64,000 nucleotides of DNA from Sodalis sp. dw_96 (GCF_018449575.1 NZ_JAAVUT010000004.1:372001-436000), one strand, 5' to 3'; counted from the stretch's first letter, positions 38,901 through 51,512 are shown. Translations and numbers: made by a program. Notes: a model not told the origin generated them from the sequence alone.

Positions 38901-39785
38901 CCACCCTTCCCCCTGCTGGCTCAGGTGCAAGGCCAGCCTCGATACATCAAGCCGGTGCTGGTCGCTCCCGTCCTGCCACTGTGCGGCGCCCTGGCTGAGA
39001 AAGACATCGCCGCCGGTGATATCCCCATGATCGAGGTCCAGCCAGGCGGCCAGACTGAAGTCGGCGCTTTTCAGCCCGGTCTGATCGCGCAGCCATTGGC
39101 TGAACCAGGGTTTTAGATCAATGTTGTCCGCCCGCAGATAGACTTTACCGTTATCCAGCAAGCCTTTCTCATCGTTAAGGTCCATGCGCAGTTGGATGGC
39201 GCCCTGCTGCGCCTCGACATTGGACAGGCTGATAAGCCCCTCCGCACGATGCCGCTGGAAGGTATTAAGCCAGGTGAGCTGCGGCACCGCCAGGGTGCTG
39301 CGTTCTCCTGAGGGAGTAAGGAAGGAAAGCTCGCTGTCGCGTAGGGTAAAATGGTCGAGCTGGCGTAAAAACAGGTCGGAGAACTGATCGGATTTGATCG
39401 GACTGCCCTGATGATCGCGGCCGAGCAAGGTAGAATTGAGATCCAGCCGCAGCCGGTAGAAAGTGACATCGCGGAATTGCCAGCGCCAATGCAACAGGGA
39501 TTGCCAGACGTCCAGCGCCACCGTGACCCGCTGAATGCTCAGTTTCTCGCTGTCGGTGACGGATTCGATGCCGCCGATATCAAGGGTCGGGCCGAAGGAC
39601 TGCCAACTGCCGTGCATATCGCGCACCTGAATATGGGTGCCGTAAACGGCATTGAGCCGCCCGAGGATTTGCGGTCGGAAAGTATCCAGATAGGGCATCG
39701 TCAGACGTAACCCGCTCACCGCTAACGCCACCAGGACAATCAGGGTTGCACATAGGGCCAGCAATATCCCCGGCAGTCGCTTCAC
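35964..39785 (-). CDS. yhdP: YhdP, AsmA-like phospholipid transport protein
   Basis: Very large inner-membrane-anchored periplasmic protein implicated, with TamB and YdbH, in moving phospholipids to the outer membrane. 1273 residues (E. coli 1266). One N-terminal span (LLALCATLIVLVALAVSGL), then a long repetitive beta-groove region, and a conserved C-terminus (AFAINPVVGAAVFAASKVLGP, RYHISGSLDQPKI). It connects rng and tldD in the standard order. Confidence 0.95.
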   Translation of the reverse strand: MKRLPGILLALCATLIVLVALAVSGLRLTMPYLDTFRPQILGRLNAVYGTHIQVRDMHGSWQSFGPTLDIGGIESVTDSEKLSIQRVTVALDVWQSLLHWRWQFRDVTFYRLRLDLNSTLLGRDHQGSPIKSDQFSDLFLRQLDHFTLRDSELSFLTPSGERSTLAVPQLTWLNTFQRHRAEGLISLSNVEAQQGAIQLRMDLNDEKGLLDNGKVYLRADNIDLKPWFSQWLRDQTGLKSADFSLAAWLDLDHGDITGGDVFLSQGAAQWQDGSDQHRLDVSRLALHLSQQGEGWQLDVPRLNIATDGDSWAPGALSLFWLPEKNRLFTPDQAGEIRVRAKDVMLERFTPLLPLVSFITPAFRARWQDLQPKGTFSALALDIPLKNPEKIRFQGSWHDVTWRQWELLPGADHVAGSVAGTLEQGELNVALDNSTLPYQNMFRAPLAVQKARVTLDWQNNEQGLALWGKNLDLRAEALWMTGDFYFHQPIKGEPWLDILSGIRLYDAAQAWRYFPEPLMGTHLVNYLTGALKGGQVDNATLVFAGDPKQFPFKHNDGQFEVWVPLRHADYEFEPDWPHLPDLAIDLDFLNDGLFMHAPLAQLGDAAGHDVAAAIPDYSKELLLIDANITGSGKAVGDYFNQTPLKKSLGATLDQLQIGGDVSGGLHLDIPLDGLPVTASGNVILNNNSLLIKPLGMNMSALNGQFRYHNGNLDSEGLKAQWLGQPINIGFNTLELPERYDINVGLQSVLAMERLTGLPAPFRKALSGQADWQGTIAVTLPLKGKPTYNIGVSGDLKNVSSHLPPPLDKRNGQPFPLAVKASGTLSGFTLSGSAGKNTFNTEWLMGKQVTLKRGAWAAAGGKVPPLPADDSLTLNLPSLDGEQWLALMTPESRSEGKAVVSRFRFPDALTLNTPLLTLGGQQWHDLALTRANIPGGSAVVARGKEINGKLTLPDRGPWQADIQYLYYNPLWPKTPSTAGDNDQNSLLSGDDPAHSFSNWPSIALRCQECWIMGQNLGRVAADITPRQDSLEVTNGVVDTGKSRLTLTGAWSRHGAQNQTDVKGKLSGKDIGVANDYLGIDTPLRDAPFTVDYDLHWQSFPWNVDIPTLNGVLHTNLGKGKIDNISSGRAGRLLRLVSFDALLRKLQFDFSDTFGKGFYFDSIKGTAWLKSGVLHTNDLLVDGLEADIAMSGDVNFNVQKIDMEAVVAPEISATVGVATAFAINPVVGAAVFAASKVLGPLWNKISVIRYHISGSLDQPKIQEVLRQPRQPAAKAQ

Positions 39786-39886
39786 GCCTTTCTCCTTGCT
39801 TCCCGTCGCTCTCCGCCCACGAAAAGAGTGTTATTTTTATACCCGAACCCGTTGCTGACATCAATAACGGCGGGACTAAATCATCA

Positions 39887-41356
39887 CTACATCATCACTA
39901 CATCAAACTGTTCCTGGCTGTAAAGCGGTTCAATCTGAACTTTCACCTGTTTTCCAACGAAAATTTCCACTTCCGCCAGCGCATGGGACTCATCGCTTTT
40001 CAGCGCATCCCCCACCGCCGGGGACGCGTAGACCAAAAACCGATCGGAATCGTATGCATGATGAACCCGGACAATCTCCCGCATAATTTCATAACAGACG
40101 GTCTCAATGGTTTTCACCGTACCGCGCCCATGACAGGTAGGACACTCGCTGCAAAGCACATGTTCAATACTTTCGCGGGTACGTTTACGGGTCATCTCCA
40201 CCAGTCCCAGTTGCGAGAAGCCGTTGATGCCGGTTTTCACGCGATCCTTGCTTAACGCCTGTTCCAGGGAGTGCAACACCCGCCGCCGGTGTTCCTCATT
40301 ATTCATATCGATAAAATCGATAATGATGATCCCCCCCAGATTACGCAATCGCAGCTGGCGCGCAACGGCCTGGGTCGCCTCGATATTGGTATTAAAAATG
40401 GTTTCATCGAGATTTCGATGGCCGACAAAAGCGCCGGTATTAATATCGATGGTGGTCATAGCCTCGGTCTGATCGATAATCAGATAACCGCCGGATTTCA
40501 ACTCAACCTTACGCTCCAGGGAGCGCTGAATCTCGTTTTCCACATCATAAAGATCAAAAATAGGCTGCTTGCCGTTGTAGTGTTCAAGCTTATGGGTCAT
40601 TTCCGGAATATATTCAGCGGTAAATTCCAGCAGCAAATCATAGGTCAGCCGGGAATCCACCCGGATACGATCCAGGGCCGCACCGGCAAAATCACGCAGT
40701 ATCCGCTGCGCCAGCGCCAATTCACCATAGAGCATATATTTGCTTTGATCACGGCGCTTGCGTTCCATGACCTTGGTCCACAGGCGTTTAAGGAAGGCCG
40801 CATCCTGTGACAGCTCCTCTTCGCCGATACCCTCGGCGGCGGTGCGGATAATAAAACCGCCTTGTTCATCGCAATACTCCGCCACGGTACGTTTCAAGCG
40901 CTCGCGCTCTTCTTCGCTGTCGATGCGTTGCGACACCCCCACATGGGCCGCGCCGGGCATGAACACCAGGTAACGGGAGGGCAGGGTGATATCGGTGGTC
41001 AGGCGCGCGCCTTTGGTGCCGAGCGGGTCTTTCACTACCTGGACCATGATGTCCTGACCCTGTCTGACCAGTTCGGCGATATCCCGCACATGGAAATTTT
41101 TTTGTTCTTCACCGGCCACGCATTCGGTGTGCGGCATAATATCGGACGCGTGCAGAAACGCCGCCTTTTCCAGACCGATATCCACAAATGCCGCCTGCAT
41201 TCCCGGCAGGACCCGACTGACACGGCCCTTGTAGATATTACCGACAATACCGCGCCGCGCTTCACGTTCAATATGAATTTCCTGCAGGATACCGCCGTCA
41301 ATATAGGCGACCCGCGTCTCGGAAGGCGTGATATTAACCAGTAATTCAGCTGCCAT
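39887..41356 (-). CDS. rng: RNase G
   Basis: Endoribonuclease processing the 5' end of 16S rRNA and some mRNAs. 489 residues, as in E. coli. It has an N-terminal S1 domain (IVGNIYKGRVSRVLPGMQAA), a catalytic DNase-like region with TIDINTGAFVG and IIIDFIDM, and the Zn-link CPTCHGRG. It lacks the long C-terminal scaffold of RNase E. Downstream of maf in the mre-maf-rng run. Confidence 0.97.
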   Translation of the reverse strand: MAAELLVNITPSETRVAYIDGGILQEIHIEREARRGIVGNIYKGRVSRVLPGMQAAFVDIGLEKAAFLHASDIMPHTECVAGEEQKNFHVRDIAELVRQGQDIMVQVVKDPLGTKGARLTTDITLPSRYLVFMPGAAHVGVSQRIDSEEERERLKRTVAEYCDEQGGFIIRTAAEGIGEEELSQDAAFLKRLWTKVMERKRRDQSKYMLYGELALAQRILRDFAGAALDRIRVDSRLTYDLLLEFTAEYIPEMTHKLEHYNGKQPIFDLYDVENEIQRSLERKVELKSGGYLIIDQTEAMTTIDINTGAFVGHRNLDETIFNTNIEATQAVARQLRLRNLGGIIIIDFIDMNNEEHRRRVLHSLEQALSKDRVKTGINGFSQLGLVEMTRKRTRESIEHVLCSECPTCHGRGTVKTIETVCYEIMREIVRVHHAYDSDRFLVYASPAVGDALKSDESHALAEVEIFVGKQVKVQIEPLYSQEQFDVVMM

Positions 41357-41374
41357 GTTATCCTCGTACCTTGT

Positions 41375-41950
41375 TTAGTGCCATTTTAGTGCCATGAATC
41401 TACTGAGCAACTCTGAGGTTTCCACCAGTGGTAATCCCACCACGCCGTGATAGCTTCCATTGATAGCTCTGACAAATGCCCCTCCCAATCCCTGTATACC
41501 GTAGGCACCGGCTTTATCCATCGGTTCACCTGTTGCAATATAGCGATGAATATCCTGCTCCGACAACTGGCGGAAAGTGACCTCGGTCACGACGCTATGG
41601 CAAAGTTGATATTGCGCGTCCGCCAGGGCGACGGCGGTCATTACCCGGTGGCTCTCTCCGGACAGCGCGGACAACATCATGGCGGCGTCGGCCGCATCAC
41701 GGGGTTTCTCCAAAATGCGATCGTTGAGTACCACAATCGTATCCGCCCCCAAGACCGGACGCGGTTCCGGCGCGATGGCCACCCCCGCCAGCGCTTTTTC
41801 CAACGCCAGTCGCCGCACGTAATCACCGGGCGGTTCCATCGGCAGCCGCTGCTCGACAATCGGCGCGGAAAGCACGTCGAACGGCACCCCCAGCAGGGTG
41901 AGCAGTTCCTTACGCCGTGGCGAACCGGACGCGAGATATATCGGGACCAT
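41375..41950 (-). CDS. yhdE: Maf family nucleoside-triphosphate pyrophosphatase (YhdE)
   Basis: House-cleaning dTTP/UTP pyrophosphatase. 191 residues from [20 protein letters not shown] lies 9 bases upstream. A start at 41962 would overlap mreD by four codons and adds only MRTT. The Maf signature [16 protein letters not shown] and [11 protein letters not shown] are present. Confidence 0.93.
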   Translation of the reverse strand: MVPIYLASGSPRRKELLTLLGVPFDVLSAPIVEQRLPMEPPGDYVRRLALEKALAGVAIAPEPRPVLGADTIVVLNDRILEKPRDAADAAMMLSALSGESHRVMTAVALADAQYQLCHSVVTEVTFRQLSEQDIHRYIATGEPMDKAGAYGIQGLGGAFVRAINGSYHGVVGLPLVETSELLSRFMALKWH

Positions 41951-41958
41951 TGTCGTCC

Positions 41959-42447
41959 TCATTGCACGGAAAATTGGCGACGGACTTTACGCATCAGCAA
42001 AAACAGCCAGGGCCACAATACGCCGTCCACCACGCTGCTCCAGAAAATTTCCGGCCGAAACGAAATATTAATCATCAGGAATTCGGCCCAAAATACAATG
42101 ACATGCATGCTCAATGACAGTACCACCACAATAAGTGATTGCTGCCATAAGGCCATATTCCTGAATAATTGAAATTTGAAGGCCACCAGATAGGCCAGGA
42201 TGCTTAACGCCAGTGCCCTGACGCCGAGAATAGAGCCCAGCACAAGGTCCATTACTAGTCCGAGCAGGAAACCGGTGCCGACGTTGACACGGTGCGGGAT
42301 GGCCATGACCCAGTAAATCAGCACCAGGCTGACCCAGGAAGGCCGGAATAGATAAAGCTCATCCGGCCAAGGCATGATTTGTAAAATGATGGCTATCAAG
42401 AAAGAAAGCCAAATGACCCAACTACCGTTGCGGCGATAACGATTCAT
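41959..42447 (-). CDS. mreD: MreD, rod-shape membrane protein
   Basis: Integral membrane component of the elongasome, 162 residues, about five spans. Starts [20 protein letters not shown]. Its ATG overlaps the mreC stop (ATGA), so MreC and MreD are translationally coupled. Confidence 0.95.
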   Translation of the reverse strand: MNRYRRNGSWVIWLSFLIAIILQIMPWPDELYLFRPSWVSLVLIYWVMAIPHRVNVGTGFLLGLVMDLVLGSILGVRALALSILAYLVAFKFQLFRNMALWQQSLIVVVLSLSMHVIVFWAEFLMINISFRPEIFWSSVVDGVLWPWLFLLMRKVRRQFSVQ

Positions 42448-43469
42448 TGATTATCCCCGGTCGCCCGAGGCGCCGGCGTATTCAACGGCGCGGCCGGCGT
42501 ATTCAACGGCGCGGCCGGCGTATTCAACGGCGCGGCCGGCGCAGGCCCCATGCTATCCTGAGACGGCAATACCTGCGGCATCATTTGCATCAGCCGTTCA
42601 TTGGCTACCCGATGAACCTCGGCGGGAGGCAACGGCACTTCGCCCCGCGGATCGGCGCCCCATAACAGCAATAAATAGCGTAAACGCTGGAGCTGAGCGG
42701 TGGGCCTGGCCTGAATCACGGTATAGGCCCGCTGGGTATCCACTTTTACCGAAGAGACCACCGCCACCGGATATCCTTCGGGGAAACGTCCGCCGAGACC
42801 CGAGGTCACCAGCACGTCCCCCACCCGGATATCGGTATTGCCCGGCAGGTGTTCCAACTGCAGATCCTCAGTGCAGCCGTTACCGGCCACAATCACCCGG
42901 ATATCGTTGCGCAGCACCTGTATAGGCAAGGCATGGGAGGCATCGCAAATCAACAGTACCCGGCTGGTAAGTTTACCGGCGGCCACCACCTGGCCCACTA
43001 CGCCTTTATCGCTGATAACCGGCTGTCCCACATACACGCCGTTGTCCACGCCTTTATCAATCACCACCTGATCGCTGTAAGGATCGGTACTGGTGGAGAT
43101 AACCTGCGTCACCATCTTTTGCTCGTCCTGGCGCAGCGGCGAACCCAGCAGCTCACGCAGACGGGCGTTTTCCTGCCGGTATTGCCCCAACAGCAACTGC
43201 TCGCTGTTTTTCAGCAGCAGCTCCTGGCGCAGGGCGTGGTTTTCCAGCTCCAGCTGATCCCGGGATGCCAGGGTTTGGAAAAGATTATCCAGAATCTTGC
43301 GCGGACCATTGGCCAGAAAATAGAACGGACTGACGGCGGTGTCCATATAGGCGCGTATCTGGACAAACGAACCGAGCCGACTGTCGGCGACAATCACCGC
43401 GATGGCAACCATGACAGCCAGGAACAAACGGAGTTGCAGAGAGGGTCCCCTGCTAAAAATCGGCTTCAT
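42444..43469 (-). CDS. mreC: MreC, rod-shape determining protein
   Basis: Bitopic elongasome protein linking MreB to PBP2/RodA. 341 residues (E. coli 367). It has one N-terminal span ([15 protein letters not shown]), a coiled coil (about 70-110) and a periplasmic beta domain ending near VPLPPAEV. The C-terminal tail carries three 7-residue repeats (APLNTPA) encoded by a 21 bp tandem repeat. Confidence 0.95.
   Translation of the reverse strand: MKPIFSRGPSLQLRLFLAVMVAIAVIVADSRLGSFVQIRAYMDTAVSPFYFLANGPRKILDNLFQTLASRDQLELENHALRQELLLKNSEQLLLGQYRQENARLRELLGSPLRQDEQKMVTQVISTSTDPYSDQVVIDKGVDNGVYVGQPVISDKGVVGQVVAAGKLTSRVLLICDASHALPIQVLRNDIRVIVAGNGCTEDLQLEHLPGNTDIRVGDVLVTSGLGGRFPEGYPVAVVSSVKVDTQRAYTVIQARPTAQLQRLRYLLLLWGADPRGEVPLPPAEVHRVANERLMQMMPQVLPSQDSMGPAPAAPLNTPAAPLNTPAAPLNTPAPRATGDNQ
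42475..42537. repeat. 21 bp tandem repeat inside mreC
   Basis: Three identical head-to-tail 21 bp units (GGCGTATTCAACGGCGCGGC plus C), in frame, encoding APLNTPA three times in the MreC tail. The perfect identity implies recent slippage, and copy number changes would keep the frame. Confidence 0.95.
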
Positions 43470-43490
43470 AAGCTATGCATTTTCCTCAAC

Positions 43491-43555
43491 AAAAAAGGGG
43501 GGCGCCGACCAGGATGAGTAATCTCAGCGTTCACCCGGCTGGTTCCCCCCTTTTC
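43491..43555 (-). terminator. Rho-independent terminator between mreB and mreC
   Basis: On the minus strand a GGGGGGAACCAG arm pairs with CTGGTCGG..CCCCCC across a loop, followed by TTTTTT. It lies 8 bases past the mreB stop and before mreC, so it would end most mreB transcripts and lower mreCD expression relative to mreB, as reported in E. coli. Confidence 0.75.
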
Positions 43556-43563
43556 GAGGCAGG

Positions 43564-44916
<1,353 letters not shown>

Positions 44917-46845
44917 TCACGCATCATGACGTGAATATTTTTTTACCAACTCTTCCAAAGACACAATCGGCGCAAAAAAATCACCCTGCCCCCCCGCCAC
45001 GGCATGATCCGTTAAGGTTTGCCATTCCGATTGCGTTTTGACGCCGGTGGCAAAAACTTGTGTCGGGGTACCGATGCAGGCCTCCGGCAGACTTTGCACA
45101 AACAGCTGGTTTTCCGATCGCCTGTGGATATCCCTGACCAGGCCGGGATGCAGCTTGATCATGGCGATGGGCACGGCCGTTATATACGCGGTGCTGACGA
45201 TGGTCAAACCCGCCTGTACCACGGCAAGACGACAGCCCAATCCGGTTAACAAACGTAACGCCGGACGCAACGGCACCAAATATTGACACAGATCCGCCTC
45301 AACAAGTTCAAACATAATTTGCTGTCGCCGAGATTTTTCGCATTGCATCAGGGTATTGCGCAACCACACCAGGAATCCGTGCCGCAACAGCGACCCGGTG
45401 CTGATGGTGAACGCCAGCACGTGATCCGGCAATTGCGCCAACAGGGGGATAATCCGGCTCAACTGCTGACGATCGTACTGCTCAATCAGGCCCAATTGCT
45501 GAAGCACCGGCAAAAATTCGGCGGCGGCCACGGTCTGGCCGCCCTCGATAATGCGGTTAATCATCACCACATGATCGAGACAGCCCTCGCGGGTATAGGC
45601 CCCGCGGGCAAACAATTGCGGTCCGCCTTCTGATAATGTGCGCTCAAGCAGCGTGCGCCACTTGACATTACCGCGCACCGACTCGGGGGTCCGGCTATCG
45701 TAAACCGACCAGGTATTGCTCCCTTGCAAGACGGCTTCACGGGTAGCCCGCTCCACGGATTCCATCACCTCCACCGCCGTTTGTCCCTTACGGTAGCCGC
45801 AAATACCGATATTCAGTAAATCATCCCGCTGGCGTACCGGCAGCCCCGTCAGGGTATCCAGACCGCCGATTATCTGCGCCCCGAGGGACTCCGCCTCTTT
45901 CAGGGAGCAGTGGGGCAACAGCACCGCCAAATCGCCGTGAAAATAGCGCGCCAGAAGGGCATTGGGATAGCGCATGACAAATGTCGAGACCAGATTGATC
46001 AATGCGTGCAGCAATCCGTCGGTAGGCGGATTGCCGGACCGGTCTTCCATAATATCCGCGTCGGTGGATCGCAGCAGCATCACCACGCCATGGGCGCCCA
46101 CTTCCTGATTTTCTTCCAACTGCAGCCCGAGCTGATTATCAAAAAACAGCCGGTTGCTCAGACCGGTTTTCGCATCCCGCGCGGCAAAAGCCCGGATAAG
46201 TATATCCACCCGGCTGCGCTGTTCACGGGCCTGAGCCAGATCGCTCAGCAAGCGGTCGATGGCGCTGCCGGTGAGGGAAGGCGGCTCACCGGCGCTTTCC
46301 CGTACGCTGTCCCGTTCGCCGTGAATGATACGTTTAGCCCGGTACTCCAGGGTCTCCTGGGGCTGGATTTGCCGTCGCAACCAGCTGAATCCCGCCAGAA
46401 GCGATAATACCGCCAGCACAATGGCGACACTCACCGGCGCCGTCACCTCAAGGGTATGGCCCTCGTTCAGCGGCGCGGCTCGATAGGAGAGGGTGACCAG
46501 CAGGTCGGGACGATGGGGCAACGTCAACCGGCGCTGCCGATAGCCGTAAGACGTCTCGGCGGGTTCGGCGGATAAGGGGAAACGATAGAGGACCTTATCG
46601 CCTTGCCGGATTTCCAACCCGCCGACGCCGGTGCTTGTTAACGCATAGGGCAGCCAATGGTCAAGGCCGGACAGCGGCTCGGTTAATAACGCCTGATCCA
46701 GCGACAAGGCCAGCGCCGCCATTTGGCGATCGGTGTGGTGCTGGTTGAGATAAAAAAAACTCAAGGCGCTGCTCGACAACATCAATAGCATCACCAGCGA
46801 GCACAACAAGGCCATCATTGCGGAGAGTTTGACGATTAATCGCAT
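44917..46845 (-). CDS. csrD: CsrD, regulator of CsrB/CsrC sRNA decay
   Basis: Inner-membrane protein that targets CsrB/C sRNAs for RNase E, affecting carbon storage and biofilm. 642 residues (E. coli 646). It has two N-terminal spans enclosing a periplasmic loop, a HAMP-like linker, then degenerate GGDEF (RYFHGDLAV in place of GGDEF) and degenerate EAL (MFELVEADL in place of EAL). The degeneration is normal for CsrD, which has no cyclase or phosphodiesterase activity. Confidence 0.94.
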   Translation of the reverse strand: MRLIVKLSAMMALLCSLVMLLMLSSSALSFFYLNQHHTDRQMAALALSLDQALLTEPLSGLDHWLPYALTSTGVGGLEIRQGDKVLYRFPLSAEPAETSYGYRQRRLTLPHRPDLLVTLSYRAAPLNEGHTLEVTAPVSVAIVLAVLSLLAGFSWLRRQIQPQETLEYRAKRIIHGERDSVRESAGEPPSLTGSAIDRLLSDLAQAREQRSRVDILIRAFAARDAKTGLSNRLFFDNQLGLQLEENQEVGAHGVVMLLRSTDADIMEDRSGNPPTDGLLHALINLVSTFVMRYPNALLARYFHGDLAVLLPHCSLKEAESLGAQIIGGLDTLTGLPVRQRDDLLNIGICGYRKGQTAVEVMESVERATREAVLQGSNTWSVYDSRTPESVRGNVKWRTLLERTLSEGGPQLFARGAYTREGCLDHVVMINRIIEGGQTVAAAEFLPVLQQLGLIEQYDRQQLSRIIPLLAQLPDHVLAFTISTGSLLRHGFLVWLRNTLMQCEKSRRQQIMFELVEADLCQYLVPLRPALRLLTGLGCRLAVVQAGLTIVSTAYITAVPIAMIKLHPGLVRDIHRRSENQLFVQSLPEACIGTPTQVFATGVKTQSEWQTLTDHAVAGGQGDFFAPIVSLEELVKKYSRHDA

Positions 46846-46969
46846 CCCTGTGCCCCGATAAAAGTCTGAGGTAAACCCGCGACCAGAAGAGTGAAAGCGC
46901 GCAAAGCCCTCTCGCGCCGCCGCCTGTGCCGCCGGTTACAAAACAAAGTGTATCGGTAGTTGCTTTAAA

Positions 46970-46999
46970 TTGACATATTTTTACCCAATGCGTTCATAA
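46970..46999 (+). promoter_or_regulatory. candidate sigma70 promoter for msrPQ
   Basis: TTGACA at 46970-46975 and TCATAA at 46994-46999 (18 bp spacer), about 125 bp upstream of the msrP ATG in the divergent csrD/msrP gap. The -35 is perfect and the -10 is weak. Confidence 0.4.
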
Positions 47000-47122
47000 A
47001 TTATCCAAATCCCGCCTATGATAATGTTGCAAGTTAACCGCGCCTTTAACCGCAGCGGAACTGTACGATTTTTTTTGCACCATACTTATACGACCCCGCT
47101 GTTATATCCCCTGGAGCCTGTC

Positions 47123-48124
<1,002 letters not shown>

Positions 48125-48724
48125 GTGCGGTTGACTCTCAAGCAAATCTTTTGGCTGAAAATCCTGCTGCACCTGGCGGCGTTTCTGCCGTTGGTCTGGC
48201 TGGTTTATGCGGTAATGCAGGGGGATTTCAGCGCCGATCCGGCCAAGGATATCCAGCATTTTACCGGCCGGACAGCGCTTAAACTGCTGCTGGCCTCGCT
48301 GCTGGTGACGCCGCTGGCCCGTTACGGCCGCCAGCCGTTGCTGATCCGCTGCCGCCGTCTGCTGGGCCTGTGGTGCTTTGCCTGGGTCACTCTGCATCTG
48401 CTCAGCTATGCGCTGCTGGAACTGGGCATCGACAATCTGGGCCTGCTGGGCAGCGAACTGGTGAGCCGGCCTTACCTGACGCTCGGCATTATCAGTTGGT
48501 TCATCTTATTGGCCTTGGCGGTGACTTCCACCCAGGGCGCCCAGCGCAAACTGAAGCGTCGCTGGCAAACGCTGCACAATTTGATCTATGTGGTGGCGAT
48601 CCTCGCCCCGATTCATTACCTTTGGTCGGTAAAAATTCTCTCGCCGCAACCCCTGGTGTATGCCCTGGCGGCGGCGGTGCTTTTGGCCCTGCGTTACAAA
48701 AAATTTCGTCAATGGCGGTCATAA
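48125..48724 (+). CDS. msrQ: MsrQ, haem b membrane partner of MsrP
   Basis: Inner-membrane haem protein that passes electrons from the quinone pool to MsrP. 199 residues, slightly shorter than E. coli (211) at the C-terminus. It starts with GTG immediately after the msrP TAA (TAAGTG), giving [12 protein letters not shown]. Six spans; histidines in the [11 protein letters not shown] and IHYLWSV regions fit haem ligation. Confidence 0.94.
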   Translation: MRLTLKQIFWLKILLHLAAFLPLVWLVYAVMQGDFSADPAKDIQHFTGRTALKLLLASLLVTPLARYGRQPLLIRCRRLLGLWCFAWVTLHLLSYALLELGIDNLGLLGSELVSRPYLTLGIISWFILLALAVTSTQGAQRKLKRRWQTLHNLIYVVAILAPIHYLWSVKILSPQPLVYALAAAVLLALRYKKFRQWRS

Positions 48725-48965
48725 GACCGGAAGTTTTTATTTCTATCCCCGCTGAAAATGCGCTATCTTGCTCTCCACTTTGCAGTAGGTGCCAAGGTCA
48801 ACTTCGCGGATAACGCCAGTATTTAGCGGCGAAAAGCCGCGATATCTTGGGAATGTATAAAGCCGCCGACATTCTGCGGCGAATTTTGCAGCAAAAAGAT
48901 GACAAATTGATACCAGAAGGTTATTTTCTACCGGGTATCATCAATTAACGGGAGATAGCGGCACG

Positions 48966-49418
48966 ATGGCGGACAAATTGCACATTTTGCTTCTTAACGG
49001 CCCCAATCTGAATTTGTTGGGGACGCGGGAGCCGGATAAATACGGACATACCACCCTTGCGGATATCGTCAGCAATCTCCAAGAGCTGGCGACGGAGCTT
49101 GACGTCCGGTTCAGCCACCTGCAATCCAACGCGGAACATGTCCTGATAGAGCGTATTCATCAGGCTCGCGGCAACACCGATTTCATCGTCATCAATCCCG
49201 CTGCGTTCACCCACACCAGCGTGGCCTTGCGTGACGCGCTGCTGGCGGTGAATATCCCGTTTATTGAAATCCATCTTTCCAATGTGCATGCGCGTGAGCC
49301 TTTCCGCCATCACTCCTATCTTTCCGATATCGCAGTCGGCGTAATTTGCGGCCTCGGTGCCGACGGTTATTATTTTGCTTTTCAGACGGCGGTTAAACGG
49401 CTGTCTGCATCCAATTAA
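48966..49418 (+). CDS. aroQ: AroQ, type II 3-dehydroquinate dehydratase
   Basis: Third step of the shikimate pathway. 150 residues. Type II signature [15 protein letters not shown] with catalytic Tyr in [24 protein letters not shown] and [15 protein letters not shown]. It lies 20 bp upstream of accB in the conserved aroQ-accB-accC order. Confidence 0.96.
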   Translation: MADKLHILLLNGPNLNLLGTREPDKYGHTTLADIVSNLQELATELDVRFSHLQSNAEHVLIERIHQARGNTDFIVINPAAFTHTSVALRDALLAVNIPFIEIHLSNVHAREPFRHHSYLSDIAVGVICGLGADGYYFAFQTAVKRLSASN

Positions 49419-49438
49419 TTAGTGTATGGAACCCACTC

Positions 49439-49903
49439 ATGGATATTCGTAAGATCAAGAAGCTGATTGAACTGGTTGAAGAATCCGGTATTTCAGAGCT
49501 GGAAATCTCCGAAGGCGAAGAATCGGTTCGTATCAGCCGCGCCCCGGCGATGCCCGCCTATCCGATGATGCAACAGGCGTATATTCCCGCCGCACAACAG
49601 CAGCCGGCACCGGTTGCCGCCCCCGTCGCCGCACCCGCGGCGGAAGCCGCCGTGCCCGCCACCATGAGCGGTCACCTGGTGCGCTCGCCGATGGTGGGCA
49701 CCTTCTATCGCACACCGAGCCCGGACGCCAAACCTTTTGTGGAAGTCGGCCAGAAAGTCAACGTCGGCGACACATTATGCATTGTCGAAGCGATGAAAAT
49801 GATGAACCAGATCGAATCCGATAAAGCCGGCGTTGTTAAAGCCATTTTGCTGGATAACGGTCAACCGGTTGAATTTGACGAGCCGCTGGTCGTCATCGAA
49901 TAA
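49439..49903 (+). CDS. accB: AccB, biotin carboxyl carrier protein
   Basis: Biotinylated carrier of acetyl-CoA carboxylase, first step of fatty-acid synthesis. 154 residues. The biotin lysine is Lys120 in [11 protein letters not shown] Pro/Ala-rich linker (about 45-75) separates the N-terminal region from the biotinyl domain. Eleven bases upstream of accC. Confidence 0.98.
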   Translation: MDIRKIKKLIELVEESGISELEISEGEESVRISRAPAMPAYPMMQQAYIPAAQQQPAPVAAPVAAPAAEAAVPATMSGHLVRSPMVGTFYRTPSPDAKPFVEVGQKVNVGDTLCIVEAMKMMNQIESDKAGVVKAILLDNGQPVEFDEPLVVIE

Positions 49904-49914
49904 CGAGGCGCCAC

Positions 49915-51264
49915 ATGCTAGATAAAATAGTCATCGCCAACCGTGGTGAAATTGCGCTGCGCATTTTGCGCGCATGCAAGGAATTAGGCATCAAAACCGT
50001 GGCGGTACACTCCACGGCGGATCGGGATCTTAAACATGTCCTGCTGGCGGACGAAACCATTTGCATCGGGCCGCCGCCCTCCATAAAAAGCTATCTGAAT
50101 ATCCCGGCCATTATTTCAGCGGCGGAAATCACCGGCGCTGTGGCCATCCATCCGGGTTACGGCTTTTTGTCGGAAAACGCAGACTTCGCCGAACAGGTGG
50201 AACGCTCGGGATTTATCTTTATCGGTCCGCGCGCCGAGACCATTCGATTGATGGGCGATAAGGTTTCCGCCATCAGCGCCATGAAAAAAGCCGGTGTGCC
50301 CTGTGTGCCGGGCTCCGACGGACCGGTGGGCGACGATATGGAAAAAAACCGCGCCATCGCCAAACGCATCGGTTATCCGGTCATCATCAAAGCCTCCGGC
50401 GGCGGCGGCGGTCGCGGCATGCGCGTGGTGCGCAGCGACAATGAGCTGGATTCCTCCATCGTCATGACCCGTGCCGAAGCCAAGTCCTCTTTCAACAACG
50501 ACATGGTCTACATGGAAAAATACCTGGAAAACCCTCGTCATATCGAGGTTCAGGTATTGGCTGACGGACAGGGCAACGCCATTTACCTGGCTGAGCGCGA
50601 CTGCTCCATGCAGCGCCGTCACCAGAAGGTGGTGGAAGAAGCGCCTGCGCCGGGCATCACCGAAGCCATGCGCCGTTACATTGGCGAACGCTGTTCCAAA
50701 GCCTGCCGGGATATCGGCTACCGCGGCGCCGGCACCTTTGAGTTCCTGTATGAAAACGGCGAGTTTTTCTTTATCGAGATGAATACCCGTATTCAGGTGG
50801 AGCATCCGGTGACCGAAATGATTACCGGCATTGATCTTATCAAAGAGCAGCTGCGAGTGGCCGCCGGCCAACCGTTGTCCATCAAGCAGGAAGAGGTGGT
50901 GGTGCGCGGCCATGCGGTGGAATGCCGAATCAATGCCGAAGATCCCAACACTTTCATGCCTTGTCCCGGCAAGATCACCCGTTTTCACGCGCCGGGCGGT
51001 TTTGGCGTCCGTTGGGAATCGCATATTTACGGCGGTTATACCGTACCGCCGTATTACGATTCCATGATAGGCAAGCTGATTTGTTACGGCGAAAACCGCG
51101 ACGTGGCTATCGCCAGGATGAAAAATGCCCTGGCCGAGCTGATTATCGACGGCATCAAGACCAATATCGATTTACAGCTTAGAATCATGAATGACGAAAA
51201 CTTCCAGCATGGCGGCACCAATATCCACTATCTGGAGAAAAAGCTCGGCCTGCAGGAAAAATAA
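49915..51264 (+). CDS. accC: AccC, biotin carboxylase
   Basis: ATP-dependent carboxylation of the AccB biotin. 449 residues, as in E. coli. ATP-grasp domain with glycine loop GGGGGRGMR and catalytic segment [15 protein letters not shown]. Ends KKLGLQEK. Followed by a hairpin and a strong terminator before yhdT. Confidence 0.98.
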   Translation: MLDKIVIANRGEIALRILRACKELGIKTVAVHSTADRDLKHVLLADETICIGPPPSIKSYLNIPAIISAAEITGAVAIHPGYGFLSENADFAEQVERSGFIFIGPRAETIRLMGDKVSAISAMKKAGVPCVPGSDGPVGDDMEKNRAIAKRIGYPVIIKASGGGGGRGMRVVRSDNELDSSIVMTRAEAKSSFNNDMVYMEKYLENPRHIEVQVLADGQGNAIYLAERDCSMQRRHQKVVEEAPAPGITEAMRRYIGERCSKACRDIGYRGAGTFEFLYENGEFFFIEMNTRIQVEHPVTEMITGIDLIKEQLRVAAGQPLSIKQEEVVVRGHAVECRINAEDPNTFMPCPGKITRFHAPGGFGVRWESHIYGGYTVPPYYDSMIGKLICYGENRDVAIARMKNALAELIIDGIKTNIDLQLRIMNDENFQHGGTNIHYLEKKLGLQEK

Positions 51265-51378
51265 CAGTCTTGACAGCGCTGGGGGTTAACAAGCCGGTCT
51301 GAATGTATTGACAAGCTATACGGGCGGGACAAGGCGCTAGATCGTAAACACGCCGTGAATCCATCCATGGAGGCTCGA

Positions 51379-51400
51379 TCCGCGCCATCCATGGCGCGGA
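51379..51400. repeat. perfect inverted repeat downstream of accC
   Basis: TCCGCGCCAT-CC-ATGGCGCGGA, ten perfect pairs with a 2-base loop as DNA, 115 bp past accC. No good T-run follows. Possibly a 3' stabiliser or an operator-like palindrome. Confidence 0.5.
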
Positions 51401-51464
51401 CGGTTTACTCTTCTATCACCCTGCCCCGCCTTATTGACCACGAGCCAGTTCTTCAGCAATCTAG

Positions 51465-51490
51465 GGCCGGTTATTACCGGCCTATTTTTT
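51465..51490 (+). terminator. Rho-independent terminator of accBC
   Basis: GGCCGGT-TATT-ACCGGCC followed by TATTTTTT, a strong seven-pair GC stem with U-run, 22 bp before the yhdT start. It separates accBC from yhdT-panF-prmA. Confidence 0.85.
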
Positions 51491-51512
51491 GACTTCTATC
51501 GGCACAAAGATC

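Noticed and set aside
44917-46845. active diguanylate cyclase / phosphodiesterase
   Set aside because: The GGDEF and EAL signatures are both degenerate, as they are in CsrD, so no c-di-GMP activity is claimed.
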